From assembly GCA_900540785.1 (NCBI GenBank), contig UQHF01000003.1, positions 1 through 64,000 of the forward strand: a stretch of DNA of 64,000 bases. The letters are read 5' to 3'. Positions 35,289-44,393 of this stretch are shown here, one piece after another. This DNA is from an uncultured Blautia sp. Its GTDB lineage: Bacteria; Bacillota; Clostridia; Lachnospirales; Lachnospiraceae. The notes under the pieces are model-generated. The model made no database searches. It saw nothing but the letters and a program-made list of their open reading frames with translations, and had not been told where the DNA came from. Both the position numbers and the translations under genes were made by a program. The first letter of the stretch is position 1. Every line of letters starts with the position of its first letter.

Positions 35289-37181
35289 ATGAAGACAGTA
35301 ACAGAAAATTATGATGTTGTGGTAGTGGGAGCTGGACATGCAGGATGTGAGGCAGCGCTTGCATCTGCGCGTCTGGGACTTTCCACGATCATGTTTACGG
35401 TAAGCGTAAACAGTATAGCCCTGATGCCATGTAATCCCAATATTGGAGGAAGCTCCAAAGGTCATCTCGTAAAAGAGGTTGATGCTCTTGGGGGAGAGAT
35501 GGGAAAAAATATAGACAAAACCTTTATTCAGTCAAAGATGCTGAACCGTTCCAAAGGACCGGCAGTTCATTCTCTCAGGGCGCAGGCAGACAAACAGGCA
35601 TACAGCAATGAGATGAGAAAAACTCTGGAAAATACAGAAAACCTTACGATACGTCAGGGAGAGGTGACAAAGCTTCTGGCAGAAGAAGGAAAAATCACAG
35701 GTGTTCTGACATATTCCGGAGCTGTTTATCACTGTAAGGCAGTAATTCTCTGTACAGGAACGTACTTAAAGGCAAGATGTATTTACGGTGATGTGAGCAA
35801 TGAGACAGGACCGGACGGACTCCAGGCTGCAAATTATCTCACAGACAGCTTAAAGGAGCTTGGAATTGAAATGTTCCGGTTTAAGACAGGAACGCCTGCC
35901 AGAATTGCAGGAAACAGTATTGATTACAGTAAGATGGAGGAACAGTTCGGAGACGAGAGAGTGGTTCCGTTTTCTTTTTCCACAAATCCGGATGACGTAC
36001 AGATTGAGCAGAAATCCTGCTGGCTTACTTATACAAACGAGAAAACTCATGAGATCATAAGGGCAAATCTTGACCGTTCTCCATTATATTCCGGAGCGAT
36101 TGAGGGAACCGGTCCCAGATACTGCCCGTCCATTGAAGATAAAGTTGTGCGCTTTGCAGACAAAAACCGCCATCAGGTATTTATTGAACCGGAAGGCATG
36201 TATACAAATGAAATGTATATTGGCGGTATGTCGAGTTCTCTTCCTGAGGATGTACAATATGAGATGTACCGATCGGTACCGGGACTTGAAAATGCCAGAA
36301 TTGTAAGAAATGCCTATGCCATTGAATATGACTGCATTAATCCGAGACAGCTTTATCCTACCCTTGAGTTTAAGAACATAAAGGGACTGTTCAGCGCCGG
36401 ACAGTTTAACGGAAGTTCAGGATATGAAGAGGCAGCAGCTCAGGGATTGATCGCGGGAATCAATGCGGCGATGGAAATAAAAGGAGAGGAACAGCTGATC
36501 CTTGACCGTTCAGAAGCATATATCGGTGTTCTCATAGACGACCTTGTAACAAAGGAAAACCATGAGCCGTACAGAATGATGACAAGCCGTGCGGAGTACC
36601 GCCTTCTTTTAAGACAGGACAACGCAGATCTCCGTCTCCGGAAAAAAGGTTATCAGGCTGGTCTGATCGATGAGGAGACTTATCAGAGATCTGTAGAAAA
36701 GGAAAAACAGATACAGGAAGAAATCAACCGAATCGAGCATGTGAATATCGGTGCGTCCGAAAAGGTACAAAGCCTCCTGGAATCCTTTGGAAGCACACCG
36801 TTAAAATCAGGAACAACTCTTGCGGAGCTGATACGCCGTCCGGAGCTTTCTTATGAAGCAGTTGCCCCGATTGATGAAAACCGTCCGGAGCTTTCCTGGG
36901 ATGTGAAAGAGCAGGTAGATATTAATGTAAAATATGACGGTTATATAAAAAGACAGCTCCGTCAGGTTGAACAGTTTAAAAAGCTGGAGGCAAAGAAAAT
37001 CCCGGCAGATATTGATTATGAAAAAGTAGGAAGTCTTCGTATTGAGGCGCGCCAGAAGCTTGAGATGTACCGTCCTGTATCCATTGGACAGGCTTCAAGG
37101 ATTTCCGGTGTTTCACCGGCAGACATTTCTGTGCTTCTCGTTTATATGGAACAGTATGGAAGAAGGAGGGAAGAGGTATGA
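35289..37181 (+). CDS. mnmG: tRNA uridine-5-carboxymethylaminomethyl(34) synthesis enzyme MnmG (GidA)
   Basis: 630 residues. FAD-binding partner of MnmE. It begins with the dinucleotide-binding VVVGAGHAGCEAA and has the signature GGSSKGHLVKEVDALGGEMG (in part GPAVHSLRAQADK) and CTGTYL. The C-terminal helical domain binds tRNA and MnmE. It overlaps rsmG by 4 bases. Confidence 0.97.
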   Translation: MKTVTENYDVVVVGAGHAGCEAALASARLGLSTIMFTVSVNSIALMPCNPNIGGSSKGHLVKEVDALGGEMGKNIDKTFIQSKMLNRSKGPAVHSLRAQADKQAYSNEMRKTLENTENLTIRQGEVTKLLAEEGKITGVLTYSGAVYHCKAVILCTGTYLKARCIYGDVSNETGPDGLQAANYLTDSLKELGIEMFRFKTGTPARIAGNSIDYSKMEEQFGDERVVPFSFSTNPDDVQIEQKSCWLTYTNEKTHEIIRANLDRSPLYSGAIEGTGPRYCPSIEDKVVRFADKNRHQVFIEPEGMYTNEMYIGGMSSSLPEDVQYEMYRSVPGLENARIVRNAYAIEYDCINPRQLYPTLEFKNIKGLFSAGQFNGSSGYEEAAAQGLIAGINAAMEIKGEEQLILDRSEAYIGVLIDDLVTKENHEPYRMMTSRAEYRLLLRQDNADLRLRKKGYQAGLIDEETYQRSVEKEKQIQEEINRIEHVNIGASEKVQSLLESFGSTPLKSGTTLAELIRRPELSYEAVAPIDENRPELSWDVKEQVDINVKYDGYIKRQLRQVEQFKKLEAKKIPADIDYEKVGSLRIEARQKLEMYRPVSIGQASRISGVSPADISVLLVYMEQYGRRREEV

Positions 37182-37897
37182 CGTATGATATGACCGTTCT
37201 GGAAAAGGGTTGTGAAAATCTGGGGATTTCTCTTGATGAGAAACAGAAGGAACAGTTTATTCAATTCTATGAGTATCTTGTAGAAAAAAATAAAGTTATG
37301 AATTTAACTGGTATCACAGAATTTCAGGAAGTTCTGGTAAAGCATTTTCTCGACAGTCTTGCCTGTGTGAAGGCAGTTGACCTTACAAAAGTAAAAAAAG
37401 TGATGGACATTGGAACAGGAGCCGGTTTTCCGGGCGTTCCTCTTAAAATCGCCTTTCCTCATCTGGAAGAATGCCTTCTTGATTCCCTGAAAAAAAGAGT
37501 AACCTTTCTTGAAGAAACATTCGATCTTCTGGGCTTCGATAAAATAGCAGCCATTCATGGAAGGGCAGAGGAATTTGCAAAAAATAAGGCGTACAGGGAA
37601 CAGTACGATTTATGTGTTTCAAGAGCTGTCTCAAATCTTTCCACACTTTCCGAGTACTGTCTTCCTTATGTAAAGAAGGGTGGAATGTTTATTTCCTATA
37701 AATCAGGAAAAGTACAGGAAGAGGCAGAAGGCGCAGAAAGAGCAATCAAACTTCTGGGAGGAAAAATAAAAGATATTTGTTATTTTACACTTCCGGATTC
37801 AGAAATAGAGAGGTCTCTTGTTGTCATTGAAAAAGTAAAAAATACGCCGGGAAAATACCCGAGAAAAGCGGGAACACCGTTAAAGGAACCGCTTTAA
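37178..37897 (+). CDS. rsmG: 16S rRNA (guanine(527)-N7)-methyltransferase
   Basis: 239 residues. GidB family: methylates G527 in the 530 loop of 16S rRNA; loss gives low-level streptomycin resistance in other bacteria. The core NLTGITEFQEVLVKHFLDSL and the SAM loop DIGTGAGFPGVPLKI are intact. It closes the mnmE-mnmG-rsmG unit and is followed by a terminator. The noc gene seen next to it in Bacillus is missing. Confidence 0.96.
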   Translation: MTYDMTVLEKGCENLGISLDEKQKEQFIQFYEYLVEKNKVMNLTGITEFQEVLVKHFLDSLACVKAVDLTKVKKVMDIGTGAGFPGVPLKIAFPHLEECLLDSLKKRVTFLEETFDLLGFDKIAAIHGRAEEFAKNKAYREQYDLCVSRAVSNLSTLSEYCLPYVKKGGMFISYKSGKVQEEAEGAERAIKLLGGKIKDICYFTLPDSEIERSLVVIEKVKNTPGKYPRKAGTPLKEPL

Positions 37898-37902
37898 GAC
37901 AG

Positions 37903-37930
37903 AGAAGGGCTTTTTAGTCCTTCTTTTTTT
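37903..37930 (+). terminator. rsmG terminator
   Basis: AGAAGGGC (37903-37910) pairs with GTCCTTCT (37917-37924) and is followed by TTTTTT, 6 bases after the stop. Confidence 0.9.
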
Positions 37931-37995
37931 CATGGAATAAACACAAAATCCTCACACTTTCATCGGATTTTCCTCACATTTTATCCATAAAATAG

Positions 37996-38065
37996 AAATT
38001 GTAGAGATAGCAGAACTCTGGATTCCCCATTCTCTGTTTCAGTCCGGAGGCTGTCTCTACAATTT
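37996..38065 (+). promoter_or_regulatory. Long leader hairpin with T-run before the Gld-type ABC operon (possible attenuator)
   Basis: AAATTGTAGAGA (37996-38007) pairs perfectly with TCTCTACAATTT (38054-38065); the stem continues through a G-U and AGC/GCT, then an AGAA bulge and CTCTGGA/TCCGGAG (38016-38022 with 38043-38049), with a 20-base loop. Four or more T follow, and the AGGAGG of the ABC gene begins 10 bases later. A terminator placed before the first gene suggests conditional read-through. No ligand class is recognised. Confidence 0.6.
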
Positions 38066-38089
38066 TTTGTAAAACAGGAGGAGAGCAAA

Positions 38090-39058
38090 TTGATTGAAGT
38101 AACGAATCTGGTTAAAAGATACGGGGACCATACAGCAGTGGACCATCTTTCTTTTCAGATTGAAAAGGGAAAAATCTACGGTTTTCTTGGGCCTAATGGA
38201 GCCGGAAAATCCACTACAATGAATATGATAACCGGATATATTGCCTCTACAGAGGGCAAGGTTGTTATTGACGGACACGATATTCTGGAAGAACCGGAAG
38301 AAGCAAAAAAATGTATCGGTTATCTGCCGGAACAGCCGCCGCTTTATTTTGATATGACAGTTCTGGAATATATGAAATTTGCGGCAGATCTAAAGAAAAT
38401 CCCAAGAAAAGAACGGGAATCCATGATTGAGGAAGTTATGGATATGGTAAAAATCACAGATATGAAAAACCGTCTTATAAAGAATCTGTCAAAGGGCTAC
38501 AGACAGAGAGTAGGGCTAGCACAGGCGATCCTGGGGTATCCGGAAGTGATTATTCTTGATGAGCCTACGGTTGGTCTTGATCCGAAACAGATCATAGAGA
38601 TTCGTTCACTGATCAAAGAGCTGAAGAAAAAACATACTGTTATTTTAAGTTCACATATACTGTCAGAGGTGAGCGCAGTATGCGATTATGTGCTGATCAT
38701 TTCACACGGACGTCTTGTAGCAAGCGATACGCCTGATAATTTAAGCCGTCTTGCAGAGGGCTCAAATACTCTGAATATGCTTGTGAAAGGCGAGAAAGAA
38801 CAGATAGAGACAGGAATGAAGTCTATAGATAAAGTAAAAGAAACAGAGATTGTATTTAACGAGGAGGAGGGCGCCTGGAATGTGAGTGTTTCCACAGAGG
38901 AGCAGGAAGATATACGTGAAGAAGTATTTCTGAAAATGTCAGAACTTCACTGCCCGATTCTTGAAATGAAGTCGAAAAAGGTATCTCTGGAGGAAATTTT
39001 CCTGGAGCTTACAGAATCTGAAAAAAATGAGGAGACGAACCATGACAGCAGTTTATAA
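38090..39058 (+). CDS. ABC transporter ATP-binding protein, Gld/NatA type
   Basis: 322 residues. Walker A GPNGAGKSTT, signature LSKGYRQRVGLAQ, Walker B VIILDEPTVGLDP, and a C-terminal extension of about 90 residues usual in this type. The start is a TTG (38090) 8 bases after AGGAGG. It overlaps the permease by 17 bases. With the next three genes it forms an exporter-like unit resembling GldA-GldF-GldG; substrate unknown. Confidence 0.9.
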   Translation: MIEVTNLVKRYGDHTAVDHLSFQIEKGKIYGFLGPNGAGKSTTMNMITGYIASTEGKVVIDGHDILEEPEEAKKCIGYLPEQPPLYFDMTVLEYMKFAADLKKIPRKERESMIEEVMDMVKITDMKNRLIKNLSKGYRQRVGLAQAILGYPEVIILDEPTVGLDPKQIIEIRSLIKELKKKHTVILSSHILSEVSAVCDYVLIISHGRLVASDTPDNLSRLAEGSNTLNMLVKGEKEQIETGMKSIDKVKETEIVFNEEEGAWNVSVSTEEQEDIREEVFLKMSELHCPILEMKSKKVSLEEIFLELTESEKNEETNHDSSL

Positions 39059-39905
39059 AAGAGAGTTAAAAAGTTATCTGACTTCTATGGTTGGATACCT
39101 GTTTATATTTTTTGTTCTGATCGTGACAGGAATTTATTTTTCTGCCTATCAGCTTGCAGCAGCTTATCCAAAGTTTGAATATACATTAAGCGCTCTGACC
39201 TTTATATTTTTAATCGGTGTTCCGATTTTGAGCATGAGAGTTCTGGCAGAAGAGCGGAAACAGAAGACAGATCAGCTTCTTCTTACAGCGCCTGTTTCTG
39301 TTGGCAACATTGTAATGGGAAAATATCTGGCGCTTGTCACGGTGTATGCAATTCCTGTTTTGATCATGTGTGCATATCCTCTGATCATGTCAAAATTTGG
39401 AGCCGTTTCTTTTGCGTCTTCATATACGGCAATTCTGGGATTTTTCCTTCTTGGCTGTGCAAACCTTGCAATCGGCGTATTTATGTCTGCGCTGACAGAA
39501 AGCCAGGTTGTAGCTGCAGTTCTTACTTTTGTATTGCTGTTTGCTTTTTATATGATGGGAGGAATTTCTTCTTTCTTTTCTCAGACGTCTGTATCTACCT
39601 GCATTGCGTTCGGACTTCTGATTGTGGCAGCAGCCATTATGATTTATATCATGATAAAAAATGTTTTTATCTCTGTGATAACAGGTATTGTGGGAGAGGC
39701 GGTGCTGGCAGTCATTTACTTTGTAAAACCGTCTGTATTTGAAGGCGGAATACAGAAAATACTTGAGGTTTTTGATTTGAGCGGACATTTCAGCAATTTT
39801 ACAAATTCCATGCTGGACGTAACAGGAATTGTATATTTTCTTTCTGTAATTGCCGTGTGCCTTTTTCTTACAATACAGTCCATTCAGAAAAGACGTTGGA
39901 ATTAG
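39042..39905 (+). CDS. ABC-2 type permease, GldF-like
   Basis: 287 residues from the ATG at 39042, which has GAGGAG. Six membrane segments can be followed (about 12-35, 50-70, 95-120, 135-160, 165-190, 255-280). The N-terminus MTAVYKRELKSYLTS with a helix entering the membrane and EERKQKTDQLLLTAPVS are typical of the GldF/NosY-like permeases. It is coupled to the ATPase and precedes the GldG-like protein by 15 bases. Confidence 0.88.
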   Translation: MTAVYKRELKSYLTSMVGYLFIFFVLIVTGIYFSAYQLAAAYPKFEYTLSALTFIFLIGVPILSMRVLAEERKQKTDQLLLTAPVSVGNIVMGKYLALVTVYAIPVLIMCAYPLIMSKFGAVSFASSYTAILGFFLLGCANLAIGVFMSALTESQVVAAVLTFVLLFAFYMMGGISSFFSQTSVSTCIAFGLLIVAAAIMIYIMIKNVFISVITGIVGEAVLAVIYFVKPSVFEGGIQKILEVFDLSGHFSNFTNSMLDVTGIVYFLSVIAVCLFLTIQSIQKRRWN

Positions 39906-39920
39906 GAGGGGAGAGACGGA

Positions 39921-41426
39921 ATGAGTTTCAGAAAAAAAGCAGAAAAAAATAATGAGCAAAACAAAGAAAAAAAGAACAGAAAATTCAATATAAAAAAGGT
40001 AGTGGGAACTGTAAGCAAAAAGCATATCAAAAATGGTTCTTACAGTATGATAATGACAGTTGTTTTTGTGGCAGCAGTTGTTGTTATCAATATGATCGTG
40101 GGAGAGATTCCTTCTAAATATACGCAGATTGATGTGAGTGATTCCGGTCTTTATTCCATTGGAGAGGAGACGAAGAAAGCATTAAAAGATCTGGATAAAG
40201 ATGTTACGATTTATCAGATAGCACAAAGCGGATACGAAGATGAGAACATATCATCTCTTTTAAAAAGATATAAAGATGAATCCAAACATATTAAGGTAGA
40301 GGTGAAGGATCCGGTTGTAAATCCAAAATTCGTTTCTGATTATACAGACGAACAGGTTTCTGCAAACAGCCTTATTGTTGAGTCCGGGGAAAGAAGTAAG
40401 GTAATAAATTACAGCGATATGTATGAGAGCAGTCTGGACTATAATACTTACAGCTACCAGACAACAGGATTTGACGGAGAAGGTCAGATTACAAGTGCGA
40501 TCGGATATGTGACATCTGAAAATCTTTCTGTTTTATATACGCTGGAAGGTCATGGGGAAAAATCGCTTTCTACAGACATGAAAGACAGCATTGAAAAAGC
40601 AAATATTGACGTTCAGGAGTTAAATCTTCTTACAGAAGAAAGTGTACCGGAAGATGCAGACTGTCTTATGATCATTTCCCCAACAACAGACATTTCTTCT
40701 GCCGAAAAAGATGCGGTCTTAAAATATCTGGAAAATGGTGGAAAAGCTATGATTTTCTCAGATTATACAGAGACGGAATTGGAAAATTTTGATGCAATAT
40801 TAGAAAATTATGGTGTAAAACGTGCAGAAGGTCTTGTTTTTGAGGGAGATGCACAGCATTATGCAATGCAGATGTCGTATTATCTTGTTCCTGATGTTAA
40901 AAGTACAGAGGCGTCATCTGAGGCGGCAGCTTCCGATTATTTAACGCTTGCACCATTTGCACAGGGTATTCAGAAACTGGACGATGTGAGAGATACTGTA
41001 AATATAGAAAGTATCCTTACAACATCAGACAGCGCTTATTCAAAAACAAATATGAACAGCTCTCAGATTGAAAAAGAAGAAGGCGATGTAGATGGTCCAT
41101 TTGATATTGGTGTAAGTATAACAGAAAGTCTTGCTGACGAAAAAGAAACGCAGCTTGTATATTATTCTACTGCAAATATTATAGACAGTCAGATCAATCA
41201 GATGGTTTCAGGCGGAAATCAGCAGCTTGTTACAGAGTCGCTGAAATGGCTGGTAGATACGGAAGAAAGCGCAAGTGTTTCCATTCCTTCTAAGAGCCTT
41301 CAGGTTGCATCGCTGTCGTTGACAGAATATGATGCAAGCTTCTGGAAAATATGGGTAATTGGCATTATTCCAGGCGTTTTCCTGGTACTTGGATTTGTGA
41401 TTTGGTTTAAGAGGAGAAGAGCCTGA
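39921..41426 (+). CDS. GldG-like ABC transporter auxiliary protein
   Basis: 501 residues. A basic N-terminal tail, one membrane segment at about 36-58, a large outer domain (DVSDSGLYSIGEETKKALKDL and LEGHGEKSL are typical of the family) and a final membrane segment at about 473-495. The family is an auxiliary subunit of Gld-type exporters with a glutamine-amidotransferase-like outer fold. Its stop overlaps the next start. Confidence 0.85.
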   Translation: MSFRKKAEKNNEQNKEKKNRKFNIKKVVGTVSKKHIKNGSYSMIMTVVFVAAVVVINMIVGEIPSKYTQIDVSDSGLYSIGEETKKALKDLDKDVTIYQIAQSGYEDENISSLLKRYKDESKHIKVEVKDPVVNPKFVSDYTDEQVSANSLIVESGERSKVINYSDMYESSLDYNTYSYQTTGFDGEGQITSAIGYVTSENLSVLYTLEGHGEKSLSTDMKDSIEKANIDVQELNLLTEESVPEDADCLMIISPTTDISSAEKDAVLKYLENGGKAMIFSDYTETELENFDAILENYGVKRAEGLVFEGDAQHYAMQMSYYLVPDVKSTEASSEAAASDYLTLAPFAQGIQKLDDVRDTVNIESILTTSDSAYSKTNMNSSQIEKEEGDVDGPFDIGVSITESLADEKETQLVYYSTANIIDSQINQMVSGGNQQLVTESLKWLVDTEESASVSIPSKSLQVASLSLTEYDASFWKIWVIGIIPGVFLVLGFVIWFKRRRA

Positions 41427-42952
41427 TGAAGAAAAAAACAGTAAAAATGATTTTGGCTGTGGCTGCACTGGCTGTTTTATGTGGAACGTATGTGGGAGTG
41501 AGCACATACGTATCCAAACAGGAAGAGGCAGAAAACAGCAAAGAAGAAGAAAAACAGGTTTCTGTTACAGATGCTTCTGCAGATGAAATAGAATCTGTAC
41601 AGTTTTTAATTGACAAACAGGAGATTACGTTCCAGAAAAAAGAGGACTTATGGGTAAAAAGAGACGATGAAGCCTTTCCTGTATCTCAGGATACTTTGAA
41701 TAATGCTGTGGGTATGCTGGGCGGTTTAAAAGCAGAAAGGGTTCTGAAAGATGTGGATGATCTGTCGGAATATGGATTGGATTCCCCTGTAAATACCATT
41801 GTTTTTAAAACAAAAGACGGAGAGGAAACTTCCATAAAAATCGGTGCAGAAAACGAGTCTGTAAGTCAGTATTATGTGAAGAAAAATGAGGACGATAAAA
41901 CAGTATATCTGGTAGCAAACGCATCGCTTACACCGTTTATGAACAGCCTTTATGATTATGCAGAAGCAGGAACTTTCCCGGAAATCAGTTCGGAAAACGT
42001 AAAAGAGGTTCAGGTGGAAGGAGAAACTTCTTACAGTCTGTCGCAAGATGGAAACGGATTCTGGTATATTTCTGATGGAGAAAATCAGGAGAAGGCAGAT
42101 TCCGCAAAAGCGACAAGCACAGCGTCTGCTTTTAGCACCCTGGAATATGCTTCTTTTGTTAATTATAATGCCTCTGAAGAAGAGATGGAGAGCTATGGCT
42201 TGAATGAACCGTATGCGAACATAACAGTAGATTATGAAGAGGAAGTTCCTGAAAAGGAAACAGATAATCTGGAAATAGAAGAAACAGAGTCAAAGGAGGC
42301 AGAAAATACAGAAGAAAAACAGGGAGAGACAGGAGAAGAAGAGACAGAACCGGAAATGGTGGATAAAAGCCTTGTGATACATATAGGTAAGGAAACAGAA
42401 GAGAGCGGCAGGTATGTAAGCGTTGATGACAGCAAAGAAGTTTATACAATGTCGGACGAGACACTTTCTACATTCCTGGATAAAGAAAATGCAGATTTCT
42501 GGGATATGAACGTATGCTATATTTCCATAAATGATATAGAAAGCGTTGAAGTTACCTATAAGGGTGAGACAAAGACTATAAATGTTTCACGTGAAACATC
42601 TGAAGATGAAGACGGAAATGAGACAGAGACTCTTACTTACGAAATGGATGGCAAAGAGCTGGACAGCACAAAATTCAATACTTTCTACAATAAAGTCAGC
42701 AATATGACGGCACAAAAGAGAGTGGCAGACGATACGACCCTGGATTCAGAACCGGAAATGAAAATTGTTCTCAGAAAGATAGATGGAACAGAGAAAGAAG
42801 TGTTGTATCATGGCTATGATTCTAATTTCTATGGTGTAAAAGCGGAAAACAAGATTTACATGGTAAATAAGATGAATGTAAAAGAAATGTTTAAAGCTTA
42901 TGAGCGGATTGGAGAAGAAAATAGCGAAGAAGCTTCTGAAGCAGAAGAGTAA
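41426..42952 (+). CDS. DUF4340 protein of the Gld-type ABC operon
   Basis: 508 residues: an N-terminal membrane anchor (about 7-27) and an outer part with DUF4340-like repeats: SVQFLIDKQEITFQKKEDLWV, DVDDLSEYGLDSP, later YGLNEPYANITVDY. A Glu/Thr-rich insertion (about 275-315: EIEETESKEAENTEEKQGE in part) splits the repeats. DUF4340 genes often follow GldG genes. A perfect parS lies inside it (42583-42598), encoding NVSRET. The start overlaps the stop of the previous gene by one base (TGATG). Confidence 0.85.
   Translation: MKKKTVKMILAVAALAVLCGTYVGVSTYVSKQEEAENSKEEEKQVSVTDASADEIESVQFLIDKQEITFQKKEDLWVKRDDEAFPVSQDTLNNAVGMLGGLKAERVLKDVDDLSEYGLDSPVNTIVFKTKDGEETSIKIGAENESVSQYYVKKNEDDKTVYLVANASLTPFMNSLYDYAEAGTFPEISSENVKEVQVEGETSYSLSQDGNGFWYISDGENQEKADSAKATSTASAFSTLEYASFVNYNASEEEMESYGLNEPYANITVDYEEEVPEKETDNLEIEETESKEAENTEEKQGETGEEETEPEMVDKSLVIHIGKETEESGRYVSVDDSKEVYTMSDETLSTFLDKENADFWDMNVCYISINDIESVEVTYKGETKTINVSRETSEDEDGNETETLTYEMDGKELDSTKFNTFYNKVSNMTAQKRVADDTTLDSEPEMKIVLRKIDGTEKEVLYHGYDSNFYGVKAENKIYMVNKMNVKEMFKAYERIGEENSEEASEAEE
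42583..42598. other. parS site 1 (inside DUF4340 gene)
   Basis: TGTTTCACGTGAAACA, identical to the 16-bp Bacillus parS consensus, flanked by A and T. It should nucleate ParB on the origin side of parAB. Confidence 0.95.
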
Positions 42953-42969
42953 CAGAAAATAATTAAAAT

Positions 42970-43010
42970 AGAAGCGCAAATTCCCGGAATAAAAAGGAAT
43001 TTGCGCTTCT
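42970..43010. terminator. Bidirectional terminator between DUF4340 gene and hydrolase gene
   Basis: A 15-bp perfect stem (42970-42984 with 42996-43010; GAAGCGCAAATTCC) around an 11-base loop in a convergent gap. Flanking tails are short, but length and position support it. Confidence 0.8.
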
Positions 43011-43016
43011 TTGCAT

Positions 43017-43967
43017 TTAAAAGAAAATGCCAACTTGTTCAAGAAAGTGTTCCGGGTCTTCCATATGCGGCAGGTGTTTTGTTTTTGAAATCTGGACAGA
43101 TTCGATAGCCGGATTTAAACGAGTATATTCATTTGCGATAAGCTGGCTGTTGCTTTCCTCGCCGGATACAATATAAATGCAGTTGTCGATGGAGGAAAGT
43201 GCGTGGTCGATGCTGATATTGACATATTTTCCAATAAGGCTGCCTAATAAAAATTTGGCATAACAGCCACCTTTGTGAGCTGCTTCATAATAAGTATCAA
43301 TGATTTCATCTGATACATGAAATGGATTGTGATACATATTTTCCATAAAAAGATTGCTTGTGTTTTCGCGTGAAACAATCATATGGTATACCAGTGTGCC
43401 GAATACAGGAATTTCCAAAGCTGTTTTAAGTGCCTTTTCTTTATATCCCGGCATTTTCTGGAGTGAATTCAGGCTTGGAGGATTTACAAGCATAAGTTTG
43501 CCGAGGTATTCTTTTTCGTTTAAACAGGACATGACCGCAAAGGAAGAGGACATTCCGCTTGCTATAATATCTGTTTTTTCTTTAATCACATCTTTGACAA
43601 AGTCACAGATTAGCTGGACGTATAAAAAATTTGTATAAGTAATTCCTGGTTTGGCAGAACGTCCACAGCCGAGTAAATCTATAGTATAAACAGTATGTTC
43701 GGTTGCCAGTTCCTTTTCGATACGATTCCATTCATATCCGGAGGCTCCGGGAAGTAAATCATGTATTAGAAGAATGGGTGTACCTTCTCCCTTTTTTGTG
43801 TAGTAAATATCTCCTAAACGCCATTCATAAAAGTTTCTGCAGGATATATCTAACATCTCTTTTAACTGTGAAGTTGCAGCGATAAATTTGTTTGCAACAT
43901 GAATAATTGTTGTAGCGCTTCCGGCAAGCACAGCTAAGGTCAGAAGTTTATGGTTCTTTTTTTTCAT
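43017..43967 (-). CDS. Alpha/beta hydrolase with N-terminal membrane anchor or signal
   Basis: 316 residues. After a hydrophobic N-terminus (about 8-28) comes an alpha/beta-hydrolase fold: oxyanion-side LLIHDLLPGASGYEW, DLLGCGRSAKPG, the nucleophile elbow SGMSSSF (GxSxS rather than the usual GxSxG), a late aspartate/glutamate SGEES and a catalytic histidine in TKHLPHMEDPEHF. Substrate unknown. It is on the minus strand, against the local direction, and has its own promoter with a palindrome. Confidence 0.8.
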   Translation of the reverse strand: MKKKNHKLLTLAVLAGSATTIIHVANKFIAATSQLKEMLDISCRNFYEWRLGDIYYTKKGEGTPILLIHDLLPGASGYEWNRIEKELATEHTVYTIDLLGCGRSAKPGITYTNFLYVQLICDFVKDVIKEKTDIIASGMSSSFAVMSCLNEKEYLGKLMLVNPPSLNSLQKMPGYKEKALKTALEIPVFGTLVYHMIVSRENTSNLFMENMYHNPFHVSDEIIDTYYEAAHKGGCYAKFLLGSLIGKYVNISIDHALSSIDNCIYIVSGEESNSQLIANEYTRLNPAIESVQISKTKHLPHMEDPEHFLEQVGIFF

Positions 43968-44014
43968 AATAAGCCTCCTTGTTTTGCTGGTATAAACGGG
44001 TATTTATTGTATTT

Positions 44015-44043
44015 ATTATACGCCAAAACCACTGGTTTTACAA
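44015..44043 (-). promoter_or_regulatory. Hydrolase promoter with 15-bp palindromic operator in the spacer
   Basis: Minus strand TTGTAA (44038-44043), 17-base spacer, TATAAT (44015-44020). The spacer holds AAAACCA-S-TGGTTTT (44025-44039), a perfect palindrome, placed where a repressor would block polymerase. Confidence 0.6.
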
Positions 44044-44393
44044 TGTTTTTTCACTTTGTCAGGAGATAGGAAGCCTGCAGGGGCTTGTTGCTTTTACACC
44101 ATTTTACAAATAGGATCACAAAGATTTTATATAATAAGAGTTGTTTCTGTTTGTAACGGAATATTTTTTGAGTTGTTATATGTGATTTTGTTGGTAAGAA
44201 TAAGAAGACAGGTGTTTGTAAAAATCAGATTTCAAGCACAAAAGATTAAAAACAGAAGGATTGGGTATACTACACAATAAAAGGAATAAAACAAATTCTT
44301 TTTTTTATGTTTCACGTGAAACATTATGTAGAAAGATAAAAATAAAAGTGATATAATGAAAACAGTAAACTTATACAGAAAGGGAGGGTGAAG
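44044..44393. other. Intergenic region before parA
   Basis: Very A/T-rich. It holds parS site 2 (44308-44323) and a parA -10 TATAAT at 44352-44357 with weak -35 TAGAAA 17 bases before it. No gene seen; the open frame at 44056-44280 has no ribosome site. Confidence 0.5.
44308..44323. other. parS site 2 (upstream of parA)
   Basis: TGTTTCACGTGAAACA, a perfect consensus match, about 30 bases upstream of the likely parA -10. ParB spreading from here could lower parAB transcription. Confidence 0.96.
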
